A stretch of 64,000 nucleotides of DNA from Deltaproteobacteria bacterium (GCA_012728915.1 JAAYEC010000075.1:1-64000); one strand, 5' to 3'. Positions 8,366-16,766 are shown, counted from the first letter of the stretch. The notes: generated by a model from the letters alone, not told the origin. Numbers and translations: made by a program.

Positions 8366-8425
8366 TTGACAAGGCGGATTTCGTGTGCAAATTACACGTA
8401 AGTGAAATCCTCCGGAGGACGTTTC
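8366..8425 (+). promoter_or_regulatory. Upstream region of the HesB-like gene: -35 box, small palindrome, ribosome-binding site
   Basis: TTGACA at 8366-8371 is a perfect -35 box but the -10 (AAATTA region) is poor. CGTGT and ACACG flank 7 nt just downstream and may be an operator. GGAGGA lies about 8 nt before the ATG at 8426. Confidence 0.35.
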
Positions 8426-8746
8426 ATGTTCGAAATCACACCCAAAGCGGAAGAGATGATGCTTGCGTTCTTCAAGGAGCGCAACGAGAAGGCTCTCGTC
8501 CGGATATTCCTCAACGAGGGCGGCTGAGCGGGCCCCTCTCTGGGGATGGCTCTGGACGAGTCAAACGAAGGCGACGAGATTTTCACCCGCAACGGCCTCA
8601 CCTTCATGATCGCGAAGACCCTCTATGAAGACGTAAAGCCGATCAAGGTCGACTTCATCGAGACCCCGCGCGGATCGGGGTATGCGATCGAATCGAGCCT
8701 CAAGAAAGCGGACGGCTGCAGCGGCTGCGCGGGCTCCTGCGGATGA
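8426..8746 (+). CDS. HesB-like selenoprotein with in-frame UGA (selenocysteine)
   Basis: 106 codons if the TGA at 8525-8527 (codon 34) is read as selenocysteine. The protein runs MFEITPKAEEMMLAFF...LVRIFLNEGG-U-AGPSLGMALDES and continues in the same frame to TGA at 8744. The Sec sits exactly where HesB/IscA-like proteins have their first conserved cluster-binding Cys (GGC-GP-LGM). The C-terminus has CSGCAGSC, the usual second Cys group. HesB-related selenoproteins are a known family in deltaproteobacteria, and selB is present at 47140-49053. The likely role is Fe-S or metal-related redox chemistry; the exact function of the selenium form is not established. A terminator follows at 8773. A gene caller without Sec support would split this into two pieces. 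Confidence 0.88.
8526..8552 (+). promoter_or_regulatory. Possible bacterial SECIS hairpin
   Basis: Immediately at the UGA, GAGC pairs with GCTC and CCCC with GGGG around a UCUCU loop, with a 3x3 internal loop. The position just after the UGA is right for a SelB-binding SECIS. The apical loop lacks the G usually found in bacterial SECIS elements, so the fold is tentative. Confidence 0.4.
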
Positions 8747-8772
8747 CCGGCGAGGAAATCGGCAGAGAACGT

Positions 8773-8799
8773 AAAGGGGGGCCTCGGCTCCCCTTTTTT
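8773..8799. terminator. Intrinsic terminator, usable from both sides
   Basis: AAAGGGGGGCC pairs with GGCTCCCCTTT (one G-U pair) and is followed by T residues. It ends the HesB-like gene on + and coincides with the end of the ABC-F gene on -. Confidence 0.8.
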
Positions 8800-10769
8800 C
8801 ATCCTTTCCGCTCCTCCTTCTCGATGGCATCGATCCTTCCCTGCAGGTCGCTCCAGCGCAGATAGAGGCTGTCGAGCGCCGGCGCGAGCTCCCGGTACTC
8901 GACCCCGAGCCCCTTCGCCCGGTTGCCGTCCCCATAGGTCGCGGGATCAGACAGCAGGGTCTCCAGCTCGGCCTTTCGCCTTTCCCTGGCGTCGATTTCC
9001 GCAAGCACCGCCTCCAGGCTCTCCCGCAGGGGCCTTATCCTGCGGTAGCGCTCCTGCCTCCGCTCGGCTTCCCCGCGCTTGCGGTCGCGCTCCTGCCGCA
9101 GGGGGCTTTTGCCGTCCGGGTCGGCATCCCCCCGGGGCTCGGCGCCCTGCGCCTCCCGCTCGTGCCAGATCCGCAGGTAGTCGTCGACGGAGCCCGGGTA
9201 GAGGACAATCCCTCCCTCGCGGGCCACGAGCACCTTCGTGACGAGGCCCGCCAGGAAATCCCGGTCGTGGGACACGATCACGAAGGTCCCGTCGAACGCC
9301 CTCAGGGCCTCCTTCAACACTTCCTTTGAACGCCTGTCGAGGTGATTGGTGGGTTCGTCGAGGATCAGGAAATTGGCCGGCGCAAGGAGCATCCTGGCCA
9401 GGGCCAGCCGGCTTTTTTCCCCGCCGGAGAGCACGGAGACGCGCTTGAAGACGTCGTCGCCGGAAAACAGGAAGTGCCCCAGGAGCGTCCGGAGGTTGCC
9501 CCCCGCGCCGAAGGAGGCGACCTCCTCGACGGACTCCAGGACGGTCCTTTCCGGGTCCAGCGCGTCGGCCTGGTTCTGCGCGAAATAGGAGGCGGCGACC
9601 CGGTGCCCCTCGGTGCGCCGCCCGCTCTGGATGGGCTCGATGCCGGCCAGGACCCGGGCCAGCGTCGATTTCCCCGCGCCATTGACCCCCAGCACGGCGA
9701 TGCGGTCCCCGCGCTCGACGGTGAGCGATGCGCCCTGAAAGACGGTTGTGTCCCCGTAGCGTTTGTCCACGTCCTCGAGCTGCAGCACGACCTTCCCGGA
9801 GCGGGGCGGAGGGGGGAAGCGGAAGGCGATCTCCTGCTCGTCCCCGTCCAGCTCGATGAGATCGATCTTCTCGAGCCGCTTGAGGCGGCTCTGGACCTGT
9901 CGGGCTTTCGTGTTCTTGGCGCGGAAGCGCTCGACGAAGCGCTCCGTTTCGCGGATCATCTTCCGCTGGTTCCCAAAGGCCGCTTCCTGCAGGCTGCGCT
10001 GAGCCTCTTTTTCCCGCAGGTAACCCGAGTAGTTGCAGGCGTACTCCGTCACCCGGCCCCGGGAGATCTCGACGGTGCGGCCCACGAGGTTGTCAAGGAA
10101 CCGCCGGTCGTGGGACACGAGCAGCAGCGCCCCCGCATAGTCCTTGAGGTAGCTTTCGAGCCATTCGAGGGATTCGATGTCGAGGTGGTTGGTGGGCTCG
10201 TCGAGAAGCAGCAGCGAGGGTTCGCGCAACAGCAGCTTCGCCAGTTCGATCCGCATCTGCCACCCGCTGCTGAACTCGCCCGAGGGGCGGCCCAGGTCCC
10301 GCTGCCGGAATCCGAGCCCGAAGAGAATCTCCTTGGCCCTCGCCTCGATGCGCCAGCCCTCGGCGTCCTCGATGCGATGCTGGACCCGCCCCAGTTCGGC
10401 AAGAAGGCCTTCGATCCCCGGGCCCGTTTCCCCGGCGGCGCTCCTCGACCGGATCTCCGCTGAAATACCATCGAACTGCTGATGGAGTCGCCGTACGTCC
10501 TCGAAGGCCCTCAGGGTCTCCTCAAGAAGAGTCCGGCCCCTGTGCCCGATGAGTTCCTGGGGAAGGTAGCCCACGGTGGTGAACCGCGACCGGTGGAGAA
10601 TCCCCGAGTCGGCCTCCACCTCTGCCACGATGATCTTCATCAACGTCGACTTGCCCGCCCCGTTGGGTCCGACGACGGCGATCCGGTCGCGCTCGCCGAT
10701 GAACAGCGACAGGTCTTCGAAAAGGATCTTCGGGCCGTACTGCTTGGAGATGTTGTCAATTGATAGCAT
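8799..10769 (-). CDS. ABC-F family ATPase (Uup/YheS-like)
   Basis: 656 residues with two ABC domains and no membrane segment. Domain 1 has GPNGAGKST, an unusual signature FSSGWQMRIELAK and LLLLDEPTNHLD. A charged linker (about 235-310, ending near KNTKARQVQSRLKRLEK) matches the ABC-F tRNA-interaction linker. Domain 2 has GVNGAGKST, LSGGEKSRLALARM and LILDEPTNHLD. The last 110 residues are a charged coiled coil as in Uup-type members. Such proteins act on the ribosome, at stalled complexes or antibiotic-bound states, rather than in transport. Which ABC-F subgroup it belongs to cannot be settled by eye. The upstream spacer contains a simple-sequence repeat. Confidence 0.9.
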   Translation of the reverse strand: MLSIDNISKQYGPKILFEDLSLFIGERDRIAVVGPNGAGKSTLMKIIVAEVEADSGILHRSRFTTVGYLPQELIGHRGRTLLEETLRAFEDVRRLHQQFDGISAEIRSRSAAGETGPGIEGLLAELGRVQHRIEDAEGWRIEARAKEILFGLGFRQRDLGRPSGEFSSGWQMRIELAKLLLREPSLLLLDEPTNHLDIESLEWLESYLKDYAGALLLVSHDRRFLDNLVGRTVEISRGRVTEYACNYSGYLREKEAQRSLQEAAFGNQRKMIRETERFVERFRAKNTKARQVQSRLKRLEKIDLIELDGDEQEIAFRFPPPPRSGKVVLQLEDVDKRYGDTTVFQGASLTVERGDRIAVLGVNGAGKSTLARVLAGIEPIQSGRRTEGHRVAASYFAQNQADALDPERTVLESVEEVASFGAGGNLRTLLGHFLFSGDDVFKRVSVLSGGEKSRLALARMLLAPANFLILDEPTNHLDRRSKEVLKEALRAFDGTFVIVSHDRDFLAGLVTKVLVAREGGIVLYPGSVDDYLRIWHEREAQGAEPRGDADPDGKSPLRQERDRKRGEAERRQERYRRIRPLRESLEAVLAEIDARERRKAELETLLSDPATYGDGNRAKGLGVEYRELAPALDSLYLRWSDLQGRIDAIEKEERKG

Positions 10770-10774
10770 GGCTT

Positions 10775-10872
10775 ACGGCAAAGGGCTCAGGACAAACGAC
10801 GAAAGGCCGGGAAACAGGGGGCGCCCTTTCCTCTTCGAAGCCCCATGCCTTTCGGCTTTCACCTTTCGCCCT
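10775..10872. repeat. Simple-sequence inverted repeat, GGCAAAGGGC/GCCTTTCGGC type
   Basis: GGCAAAGGGCTCAGG near 10777 faces GCCTTTCGGCTTTCACCTTTCGCC at about 10847-10870. The right part is one of several CCTTTCGCC tracts in the window. It lies between the cNMP-binding gene and the ABC-F gene. Confidence 0.5.
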
Positions 10873-10940
10873 GATTGCAAACGAAAGGCGAGAACAACCG
10901 TCCTCGCCTTGTAACCCATATCGATTTCGTTTGCAATCAG
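10871..10940 (-). terminator. Nested palindrome at the 3' end of the cNMP-binding gene
   Basis: CTGATTGCAAACGAAA (10871-10886) and its exact complement (10925-10940) form a 16-bp perfect outer stem. Inside, AAGGCGAG pairs with CTCGCCTT around 10 nt. It begins 3 bp after the stop of the gene at 10943. No U-run follows, so Rho-independent termination is uncertain; RNA 3'-end protection is another option. Confidence 0.55.
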
Positions 10941-10942
10941 AC

Positions 10943-11440
10943 TCAGGCGTATTCCGTGTTCGACGTCAGGTGCGCAAGCGCCCTCTCGCCGATGAGCAGA
11001 ACGCGCGTGTGATTGAGTCTCGAGGCAAGCAGCCGCGTGAGCCCCTTCATGATCTCGAATCCCATCTCGCAGTCCTCTTCCATGAGGGCCCTCATCTTGC
11101 CGCCGTCGAAGACGGTCATCTTCGTCGGTTCGGCAATCAGCGCGCTGAGGGTGTGGAGGTTGGGCTCGACGAAGGCGGACCAGCCGAAGGCTTCCCGGCG
11201 CGTCACGACGTCGATGATGACCTGCATCGGGGGACGCGCCGGTCCCATGTCGCTCTTCATTTCCAGGAAGACCTTGCCCTGTTCGACCAGGTAGAGGTGA
11301 GTCGACGGATCCCCTTCCTTGTACAGCAGGGTTCCCGTCGGGAAGGATTCCTCCCTTGCGATCTCAACGAGCTTGCCGATCTGCGCGTCGCTCAGTCCGC
11401 TGAAGACGTTACATTCCTTCAAAAAAGCCGCTGATGCCAT
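10943..11440 (-). CDS. Cyclic-nucleotide-binding domain protein
   Basis: 165 residues made almost entirely of one cNMP-binding (Crp-type) beta-roll: FSGLSDAQIGKLVEIAREESFPTGTLLYKEGDPSTHLYLVEQGKV, then FGWSAFVEP in the place of the phosphate-binding cassette (usually FGExAL). There is no helix-turn-helix, so it is not a transcription factor by itself. It may sense a nucleotide or simply use the fold for protein contact. The ATG at 11440 has AAGGAGGTGAGG upstream. It is followed by a nested palindrome. Confidence 0.85.
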   Translation of the reverse strand: MASAAFLKECNVFSGLSDAQIGKLVEIAREESFPTGTLLYKEGDPSTHLYLVEQGKVFLEMKSDMGPARPPMQVIIDVVTRREAFGWSAFVEPNLHTLSALIAEPTKMTVFDGGKMRALMEEDCEMGFEIMKGLTRLLASRLNHTRVLLIGERALAHLTSNTEYA

Positions 11441-11556
11441 GGGACCTCACCTCCTTGCCGGGATAAACGGGATGACCCTTTTCATCTTTATATCAGCCTT
11501 CGGGTCCGAATTCTATCGGAAAATTCCGGCTGCCCCCTGGCCCTCCCCCCCCATCA

Positions 11557-11584
11557 AAAACGGCGCCGTGGAGGGCGCCGTTTT
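11557..11584 (-). terminator. Intrinsic terminator after the cold-shock gene
   Basis: AAAACGGCGCC and GGCGCCGTTTT form a perfect 11-bp stem; on the minus strand the run of U residues follows the stem. Confidence 0.85.
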
Positions 11585-11602
11585 CCGAGGGTCTTGTCGC
11601 GT

Positions 11603-11803
11603 TCAGATCACTTCCACGTTTTTCGCCTTCGGCCCCCTGTCGGTCGTCTCGACCTCGAACTGGACCCGCTGTCCCTCCTGCAGGCTTCTGAACCCGGCAG
11701 CCCGGATGGACGTATAATGGACGAAGAGATCACCGCCCCCGTCCTGCTGAATGAAGCCGAATCCCTTTTTCTCGTTGAACCACTTTACGATTCCCTGCGC
11801 CAT
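11603..11803 (-). CDS. Cold-shock protein, CspA family
   Basis: 66 residues: [20 protein letters not shown] with both RNA-binding motifs (KGFGFI and DLFVHYT) of the cold-shock domain. It acts as a single-stranded nucleic acid chaperone in the cytoplasm. The ATG at 11803 is preceded by AGGAGGG at 7 nt. A promoter at 11940-11969 would give a 5' untranslated leader of about 130 nt, as in other cold-shock genes where the leader folds differently with temperature. A strong terminator follows. Confidence 0.95.
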   Translation of the reverse strand: MAQGIVKWFNEKKGFGFIQQDGGGDLFVHYTSIRAAGFRSLQEGQRVQFEVETTDRGPKAKNVEVI

Positions 11804-11939
11804 CGTGCTCCCTCCTGTGAAAAATTCTCGATGGCCGGGAGCAGACACTCTGACAGAACAACCGGGAACCGTCCGACAGACCCCGGATCGGCGGTCCCTG
11901 TCCCCTCCAGAATGGTCCCCCCCTTAGACCACAGCGCGA

Positions 11940-11969
11940 ACCATATCGCCGCCCCGCGACGCCTGTCAA
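11940..11969 (-). promoter_or_regulatory. Sigma70-type promoter of the cold-shock gene
   Basis: On the minus strand TTGACA (11964-11969) and TATGGT (11940-11945) are 18 nt apart. The predicted transcript starts near 11933, about 130 nt before the ATG. Confidence 0.6.
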
Positions 11970-12050
11970 GCACATTTTGAGGCGCCGGCGCGGAGCAGGA
12001 GACCCGTCCGCATTGCAGGAACCGGGGGTTTGTGCCATACTCCGCCCATC

Positions 12051-13091
12051 ATGACACCCCTGCGAATGACGGGTCGGGGCCTCGCCTGCGAGGCCGGCGG
12101 CTTCGACATCGATCCCCGGACGCCCGTGGCGCGGGCCGTCATCACCCACGCGCACGCCGACCACGTCGTCCGCGGGTGCGGGGCGTACCTCGCGGCCCGG
12201 GAAGGGGCCCACGTCCTGAGAAGCCGGCTGGGCAACGACGCCCTCGTGCGGTTCGTGGAATACGGGGAATCCGTTGTCCTCGACGGGATTCGCCTGTCGC
12301 TGCACCCGGCGGGCCACATCCTGGGGTCGGCCCAGGTCCGGGTCGAGCACCGGGGCCGCGTCACCGTTTTCAGCGGCGACTACAAGCTCCAGCCCGATCC
12401 CACCTGCACGCCCTTCGAGCCCCTGCGCTGCCACTGCTTCATCACGGAGTCCACCTTCGGCCTTCCCGTTTACCGCTGGGACGACCCGGCGCAGGTCCTG
12501 GCCGACATTCGCGCCTGGTGGCGCTCCAACCGGGAGGCAGGCCGCGCCAGCGTGCTCTTCGCCTACGTCCTCGGCAAGGCGCAGCGGGTTCTTGCGGGCC
12601 TCGATCCCGCCATCGGGCCCATCTTCACGCACGCCTCGGTGGAGGAGATGAACCGCCGGTACCGGATGAGCGGGGTGGGATTGCCGAACACGGCCGCCGT
12701 CGAGGCGGCAGGCCGGAAGGCGGACTTCGGCCGAGCCCTCATCCTCGCGCCGCCCTCGGCCCGCCGCACGAGCTGGATGAAGACCTTCGGCGAGTGCTCC
12801 ACCGCCCTGGTCTCGGGCTGGATGCGCCTGCGCGGCATGCGGCGGCGGCGCGGCGTCGACCGCGGCTTTGCGCTCTCCGACCACGCGGACTGGCCCGGCC
12901 TCATGGAGGCCGTCGCGGCAACGGGCGCCGGCGAGGTTCTCGTCACCCACGGCTACGTCGACCCCGTGGTCCGCATGCTCCGGGAAAAGGGTCTGGACGC
13001 GAAGCCGCTGACGGCAAAGCCTGCCGAGGACGAAACGACGGAAGATCGACCCCCTCGTGCCCTGGGCCCGCAGGCCTGGGAATTCCCTTAA
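12051..13091 (+). CDS. Metallo-beta-lactamase-fold exonuclease, ligase-associated type
   Basis: 346 residues. HAHADH is the MBL metal motif, followed by HPAGHILGSAQV, FSGDYK and a later SDHAD, which together match the ligase-associated 3' exonuclease/mRNA 3'-processing-like family of the beta-CASP group. Such proteins usually sit next to an ATP-dependent DNA ligase; no ligase gene is in this window. The ATG at 12051 was chosen because the domain begins at once (MTPLRMTGRGLACEAGG); 12066 is an alternative. It is transcribed divergently from the cold-shock gene. Confidence 0.85.
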   Translation: MTPLRMTGRGLACEAGGFDIDPRTPVARAVITHAHADHVVRGCGAYLAAREGAHVLRSRLGNDALVRFVEYGESVVLDGIRLSLHPAGHILGSAQVRVEHRGRVTVFSGDYKLQPDPTCTPFEPLRCHCFITESTFGLPVYRWDDPAQVLADIRAWWRSNREAGRASVLFAYVLGKAQRVLAGLDPAIGPIFTHASVEEMNRRYRMSGVGLPNTAAVEAAGRKADFGRALILAPPSARRTSWMKTFGECSTALVSGWMRLRGMRRRRGVDRGFALSDHADWPGLMEAVAATGAGEVLVTHGYVDPVVRMLREKGLDAKPLTAKPAEDETTEDRPPRALGPQAWEFP

Positions 13092-13094
13092 CCC

Positions 13095-13140
13095 TTAGCC
13101 CTTCGCCCTCCGTCTTCGGTCTCTTCCCCTTCGCACCTGA
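13095..13140. repeat. CCCTTAGCCCTTCGCCC simple-sequence tract
   Basis: A short C/T-rich tract of the CCTTNGCC type between two convergent genes. It resembles the longer tracts at 39847, 45284 and 32404. Confidence 0.4.
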
Positions 13141-13176
13141 CGAGCTGTGAGCGCGCCTTCGGGAACAGGTCCCCGC

Positions 13177-14751
13177 TCAGGCATCGTCCGCGGGGAGGTA
13201 ATCCACGGTAAAGCCGCCGCCCCCCGCGTCGAAGCGAAGGCAGGAGTTACGCCGCCAGCGGCTGTCGTCCTGCGCCGGGTAATCGCCCCGCAGGAAACTC
13301 CCGCGGCTCTCTTTCCTGCCGATGCCCGCCTCCAGGACGGCCTTCAGCGTTACGGCCCCGGCGCGGAGATCGCAGTGCGCGAGCTTCTCCGCCGCGCTCC
13401 CCGGGGCAAGCCGCCCCAGCCGCTCCTCGATCCCGCCGAGCGCGGAAAGGGCCTCGCGCATGGAGTCCTCCGTCCTGATGATCCCGGCTCCCCTCCAGGC
13501 CGCCTCCTGCAGCGCGGCCCGAAGCGCCCGGTAATCCGCCGCCGTCCCGGCGTCTTCGGGACCGGCCGCGGGCTTCGCTCCCGGCACGGGGGACGGGACG
13601 GTCGCCGCGCCCTGGGCCAGTTCCGCGGCAAACCGGCCCGCAAGCGCCCCCGACACGACGCACTCCGTCAGCGCGTTGCCGCCGAGACGGTTGGCCCCGT
13701 GGAGGCCCCAGAGGATCTCGCCGCAGGCAAAGAGCCCCATCAGGTCCGTCTCGCCGGTCTCGGCCGCCCGCACGCCGCCCATCATGAAGTGCGCCGCCGG
13801 GGCGACGGCCACGGGCCTTTCCCGGAAGGGGAAACGGAACCGCCGGAAGATGGCCAGGGGGTGCACGCTCCAGGCCGCGGCGGGAACCGCCCGGAGGTCG
13901 AGAAAGACGCCCCCCGCTTGCGACTCCTCGAAGAGCAGCGCCGAGAAGCGATCGCGCTTCTTGACGATCGCGTCGTTGACATCGGCCAGGCCGTGCTTTG
14001 CGAGCAGATCGGCCCCGGAGACATCGATCAGCTTCGCCTCCCCCGCAAACGGCGGATAGACGATGAGGGCGGGCAGCCCCGGTTCGGCGAGCACGAGGGG
14101 ATAGAACTGCACGAACTCCATGTCCAGCAGGGGGAGACCGGCCCGCGCGGCCAGCGCGTACCCCTGCCCCATGATCCGCTTCTGGTTATCGTGCCTTCGC
14201 CAGACGGCCCCGGCCCCACCTGCAGCCAGGACCACGGCCGGTCCCCCGATCTCGAGCGGCTCTCCCTTCCGGTTGAAGCCCCGGACGCCGCAGGCGCGGC
14301 CCTCACGGTGAAGGAGTTCCGTCACGCAGAAGCCCGGCAGGGTGTGGATGCCGTCGAGGCCCCGCACGTAACCCGCCAGCTTCCGCATCAGGGTCACCCC
14401 GGGGATCACCCGCGGGTCCGGCGACACGACGGTTCTCCGGGCGCCGCGCTCCCTCAATGGAACCCCGACGGAATGAAGGAGCCGGAGTGCCGGCGGCGCC
14501 TCGCGGGCCATGAGCCGGACCCGCGAGCCGCTGTTGAGCCCGTCGCCCGCGCGCAGCGTATCCCGGACGTAATCCTCGGGCCCATAGGTTTCCGAAGGAC
14601 CCGTCATCACCCCGTTGGCCAGGGCGGAGTTCGTCCCCAGCCCGATGGGGCCCCGGTCGACCACGAGAACCGATGCCCCCTCCTTCCGTGCGGCGAGTGC
14701 CGCCATCAGCCCGGCAAGGCCTGCCCCGATGATGATGACCCGGTTCGTCAT
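13177..14751 (-). CDS. FAD-dependent oxidoreductase of the fumarate reductase/aspartate oxidase type
   Basis: 524 residues. VIIIGAGLAGLMAALAARKEGASVLVVD is the N-terminal dinucleotide fold, with VVLAAGGAGAVW as the mid FAD contact and HFMMGGVRAAETGETDLMGLFACGEILWGLHGANRLGGNALTE (here in one domain) matching the second FAD motif of succinate dehydrogenase/fumarate reductase flavoproteins. The active-site His and Arg regions are not obvious, so the substrate is uncertain. The last 70 residues hold a helical C-terminal domain as in this family. ATG at 14751. It ends an operon that begins with the Mla genes, 83 bp after a PfkB kinase. No iron-sulfur subunit gene is nearby, which favours a soluble oxidase or reductase. 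Confidence 0.75.
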   Translation of the reverse strand: MTNRVIIIGAGLAGLMAALAARKEGASVLVVDRGPIGLGTNSALANGVMTGPSETYGPEDYVRDTLRAGDGLNSGSRVRLMAREAPPALRLLHSVGVPLRERGARRTVVSPDPRVIPGVTLMRKLAGYVRGLDGIHTLPGFCVTELLHREGRACGVRGFNRKGEPLEIGGPAVVLAAGGAGAVWRRHDNQKRIMGQGYALAARAGLPLLDMEFVQFYPLVLAEPGLPALIVYPPFAGEAKLIDVSGADLLAKHGLADVNDAIVKKRDRFSALLFEESQAGGVFLDLRAVPAAAWSVHPLAIFRRFRFPFRERPVAVAPAAHFMMGGVRAAETGETDLMGLFACGEILWGLHGANRLGGNALTECVVSGALAGRFAAELAQGAATVPSPVPGAKPAAGPEDAGTAADYRALRAALQEAAWRGAGIIRTEDSMREALSALGGIEERLGRLAPGSAAEKLAHCDLRAGAVTLKAVLEAGIGRKESRGSFLRGDYPAQDDSRWRRNSCLRFDAGGGGFTVDYLPADDA

Positions 14752-14834
14752 GCCTCCGGGAATCTCCTTTCGAAAGCCTTGGCCGCTTCCGGCGGCTCGC
14801 CCCGGAAACGGCCATCCCGAGGGCTCCGTCGGCC

Positions 14835-15725
14835 TCACTCGAACCCCTTGTCGTAAAGGGCCTGCCGGGACGGGATCCCCGCTCGGCCGCCCATCCTCGT
14901 CGCCACCTGCGCGGCCGCCCAGGCGGCGAGGTCGAAGCATCTCTCCGGCTCCCACCCGCGGACCAGTCCGTAGGCGAGCCCGGCGTGGAATACATCGCCG
15001 CAGCCCGTCGTGTCGACGGCCACCACGGCGCAGGCGGGCTTCACGATCGTCCGCCCGCCGAACATCGCCGCGTAACCCCTCGCGCCCAGGGTGACGCCTG
15101 CGATTCGCGCCCCCCGCTCGAGGATCATCCGGCAGGCCCCCAGGGGGTCGTCCCCGCCGGTCAGTGCCCGGGCGAAGGTCTCGGAGGCCACGAAACAATC
15201 GCTCGTCCGCGCCAGCTCCAGCATCCCCTCCCGGAGGGTCCCCGCATCGACGGAGACGAGGACTCCCGCCGCCCTCGCCTCCGACGCGGCGGCCAGGGAC
15301 GCCTCGGGGAAAAGGCCGTCGGTGTGCAGGACCCGGCAGCCCCGGAGAATCTCCATCCGGAGCTCCGACGGCGCGAGCGCCATGCCCGTCGGCCTCTGCC
15401 AGAAGATGGTCCGCCGGCCGCCGGGCTCGACGGCGATGAAGGCGTACTGGGAGCGATGCCCGGGCCTCGGGACGAGGCCCGATGCATCCACCCCCTCGTC
15501 CCGGAGGAAGGCTGCGATCCGGCCCCCGAAATCATCGTCGCCGGTCACCCCGGCGAAGTGACAGGCAAGACCCCAGCGGGAGAGGGCTGCAAGGGCCGTG
15601 GCCACTGGACCGCCGCCCTGGATGACCATGTCCCGGAACTCGCATTTGCTGTCGGGGTGGGGCCACGCGGGGATTCGAGCGATCACGTCGAGGGAGCACT
15701 GGCCGAGACCGTAGACGTCCATCAT
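14835..15725 (-). CDS. PfkB-family carbohydrate kinase
   Basis: 296 residues. QGGGPVATALAALSRWG is the N-terminal PfkB motif and DTTGCGDVFHAGLAYGL the C-terminal anion-hole signature with the catalytic Asp (DTTGxGD). The family phosphorylates sugars, nucleosides or related alcohols with ATP; the substrate here is not predictable. The start is one of two adjacent ATG codons (15725 or 15722) next to CCGGAGG. The 110 bp upstream contain an inverted simple-sequence repeat rather than coding sequence. Confidence 0.9.
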   Translation of the reverse strand: MMDVYGLGQCSLDVIARIPAWPHPDSKCEFRDMVIQGGGPVATALAALSRWGLACHFAGVTGDDDFGGRIAAFLRDEGVDASGLVPRPGHRSQYAFIAVEPGGRRTIFWQRPTGMALAPSELRMEILRGCRVLHTDGLFPEASLAAASEARAAGVLVSVDAGTLREGMLELARTSDCFVASETFARALTGGDDPLGACRMILERGARIAGVTLGARGYAAMFGGRTIVKPACAVVAVDTTGCGDVFHAGLAYGLVRGWEPERCFDLAAWAAAQVATRMGGRAGIPSRQALYDKGFE

Positions 15726-15730
15726 CCTCC

Positions 15731-15817
15731 GGCGTTGAATCGTGAGCGTTGAGTCATGATCGGTAGGCGGGGACGGGTCTCCTCCGTCCAACGCCCAGCG
15801 CTCAAAACGCATGACCG
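15731..15817. repeat. Inverted repeat of GCGTTGA/TGAGCG units
   Basis: GGCGTTGAATCGTGAGCGTTG (start of the left arm, 15731-15763) faces CGTCCAACGCCCAGCGCTCA (right arm, 15785-15817). The arms are about 33 bp and imperfect. It lies between the TPR lipoprotein gene and the pfkB-type gene. Confidence 0.65.
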
Positions 15818-15832
15818 TTTTTTCAGGAGGGG

Positions 15833-16759
15833 TCATTCGCAGAGGCTGTCCGTCAACTCGCCCCGGAGCCAGCGCTCGGCCAGGGCACGGGTCAGGCCGA
15901 TATCGCTATCCGACCGCTTCGCCGCCTCTTCGAGCAGGGCCATCGTCGAGCGGACCTTCTCCCCCATCCCGAGCAGGGCGTAGATCCGCACGCTCTGCTC
16001 CCAGGATCGCACCGCAGCGGCGTCATCCCGCACCCCTGCGCGGCACCGGCCCAGGGCGGCGAGGTCATCGGCGATCCCGCCGTAGAAGCCGGCCTTGCGG
16101 TCGCGCTCCAGGGCCCTGTCGAAATAGGGGGCTGCCTCCTGGAACCGGGACTGGCCGAGCAGGAGTTCGCCCATGGCGTAATTGGCGGCCGCCCCGCCTT
16201 CCGGATGCCCCCGGCCGACGGCATCGAGGGCTTCCTTCAGCACCGTCTCGGCCCCCTTGACGTCGCCCAGCCGGGCCAGGAGGATTCCCTTCACCGTGAG
16301 GGCCGGGACAAACGGCGTGCCGCCGTTTTCGATCTTCAGCGCCGCGTCGATGTTCTTTCCGGCCGATGCCAGATCCCCCGTGTCAGCCTGGGCCGCCGCG
16401 AGGTTCGACAGGGCCTGGCGCACCCTGTCAGGCTCACCGGGGTCCCCGTAGAGCCGCAGGGCATCTTCGAAGAAGGGGATCGCCGCCCCGGCCTCCCCGA
16501 TCGCGCGGTACACGACGCCGATGTTGTTTGCGCTCATGGCCATGCCCTGCCTGTCCCCGACGGCGGTATAGAGCTCCTGCGCGCGGGTGAAGTGTTCCAG
16601 GGCCCTTGCATAGCAGCCCCTCTCGTAATAGGGCGTCCCCCTGGCGGTCTGCTCGGCGCCCGCGCTGAGGTGACCGGGAACGACGGCCTCCTTCCTGCCG
16701 CCGCACGAGGCCGCCAGGATCGCCAGAATCACCAACAGGCAGCGCTTTACCGTTTTCAT
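15833..16759 (-). CDS. TPR-repeat lipoprotein
   Basis: 308 residues. The signal peptide MKTVKRCLLVILAILAASC ends in a lipobox (LAASC), so Cys19 should be lipidated. About five tetratricopeptide repeats follow (for example YERGCYARALEHFTRAQELY and ANNIGVVYRAIGEAGAAIPF). It is probably a periplasmic scaffold anchored to a membrane. It sits 8 bp after the MCE gene in the Mla operon; Mla systems often have an outer membrane lipoprotein partner, so it may link the MCE protein to the outer membrane (inference). Confidence 0.85.
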   Translation of the reverse strand: MKTVKRCLLVILAILAASCGGRKEAVVPGHLSAGAEQTARGTPYYERGCYARALEHFTRAQELYTAVGDRQGMAMSANNIGVVYRAIGEAGAAIPFFEDALRLYGDPGEPDRVRQALSNLAAAQADTGDLASAGKNIDAALKIENGGTPFVPALTVKGILLARLGDVKGAETVLKEALDAVGRGHPEGGAAANYAMGELLLGQSRFQEAAPYFDRALERDRKAGFYGGIADDLAALGRCRAGVRDDAAAVRSWEQSVRIYALLGMGEKVRSTMALLEEAAKRSDSDIGLTRALAERWLRGELTDSLCE

Positions 16760-16766
16760 AGCCGAC

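Noticed and set aside
8426-8746. HesB-like gene read as a pseudogene with a premature stop
   Set aside because: The frame continues with conserved sequence right after the TGA, which lies at the catalytic Cys position, and SelB is encoded in the window.
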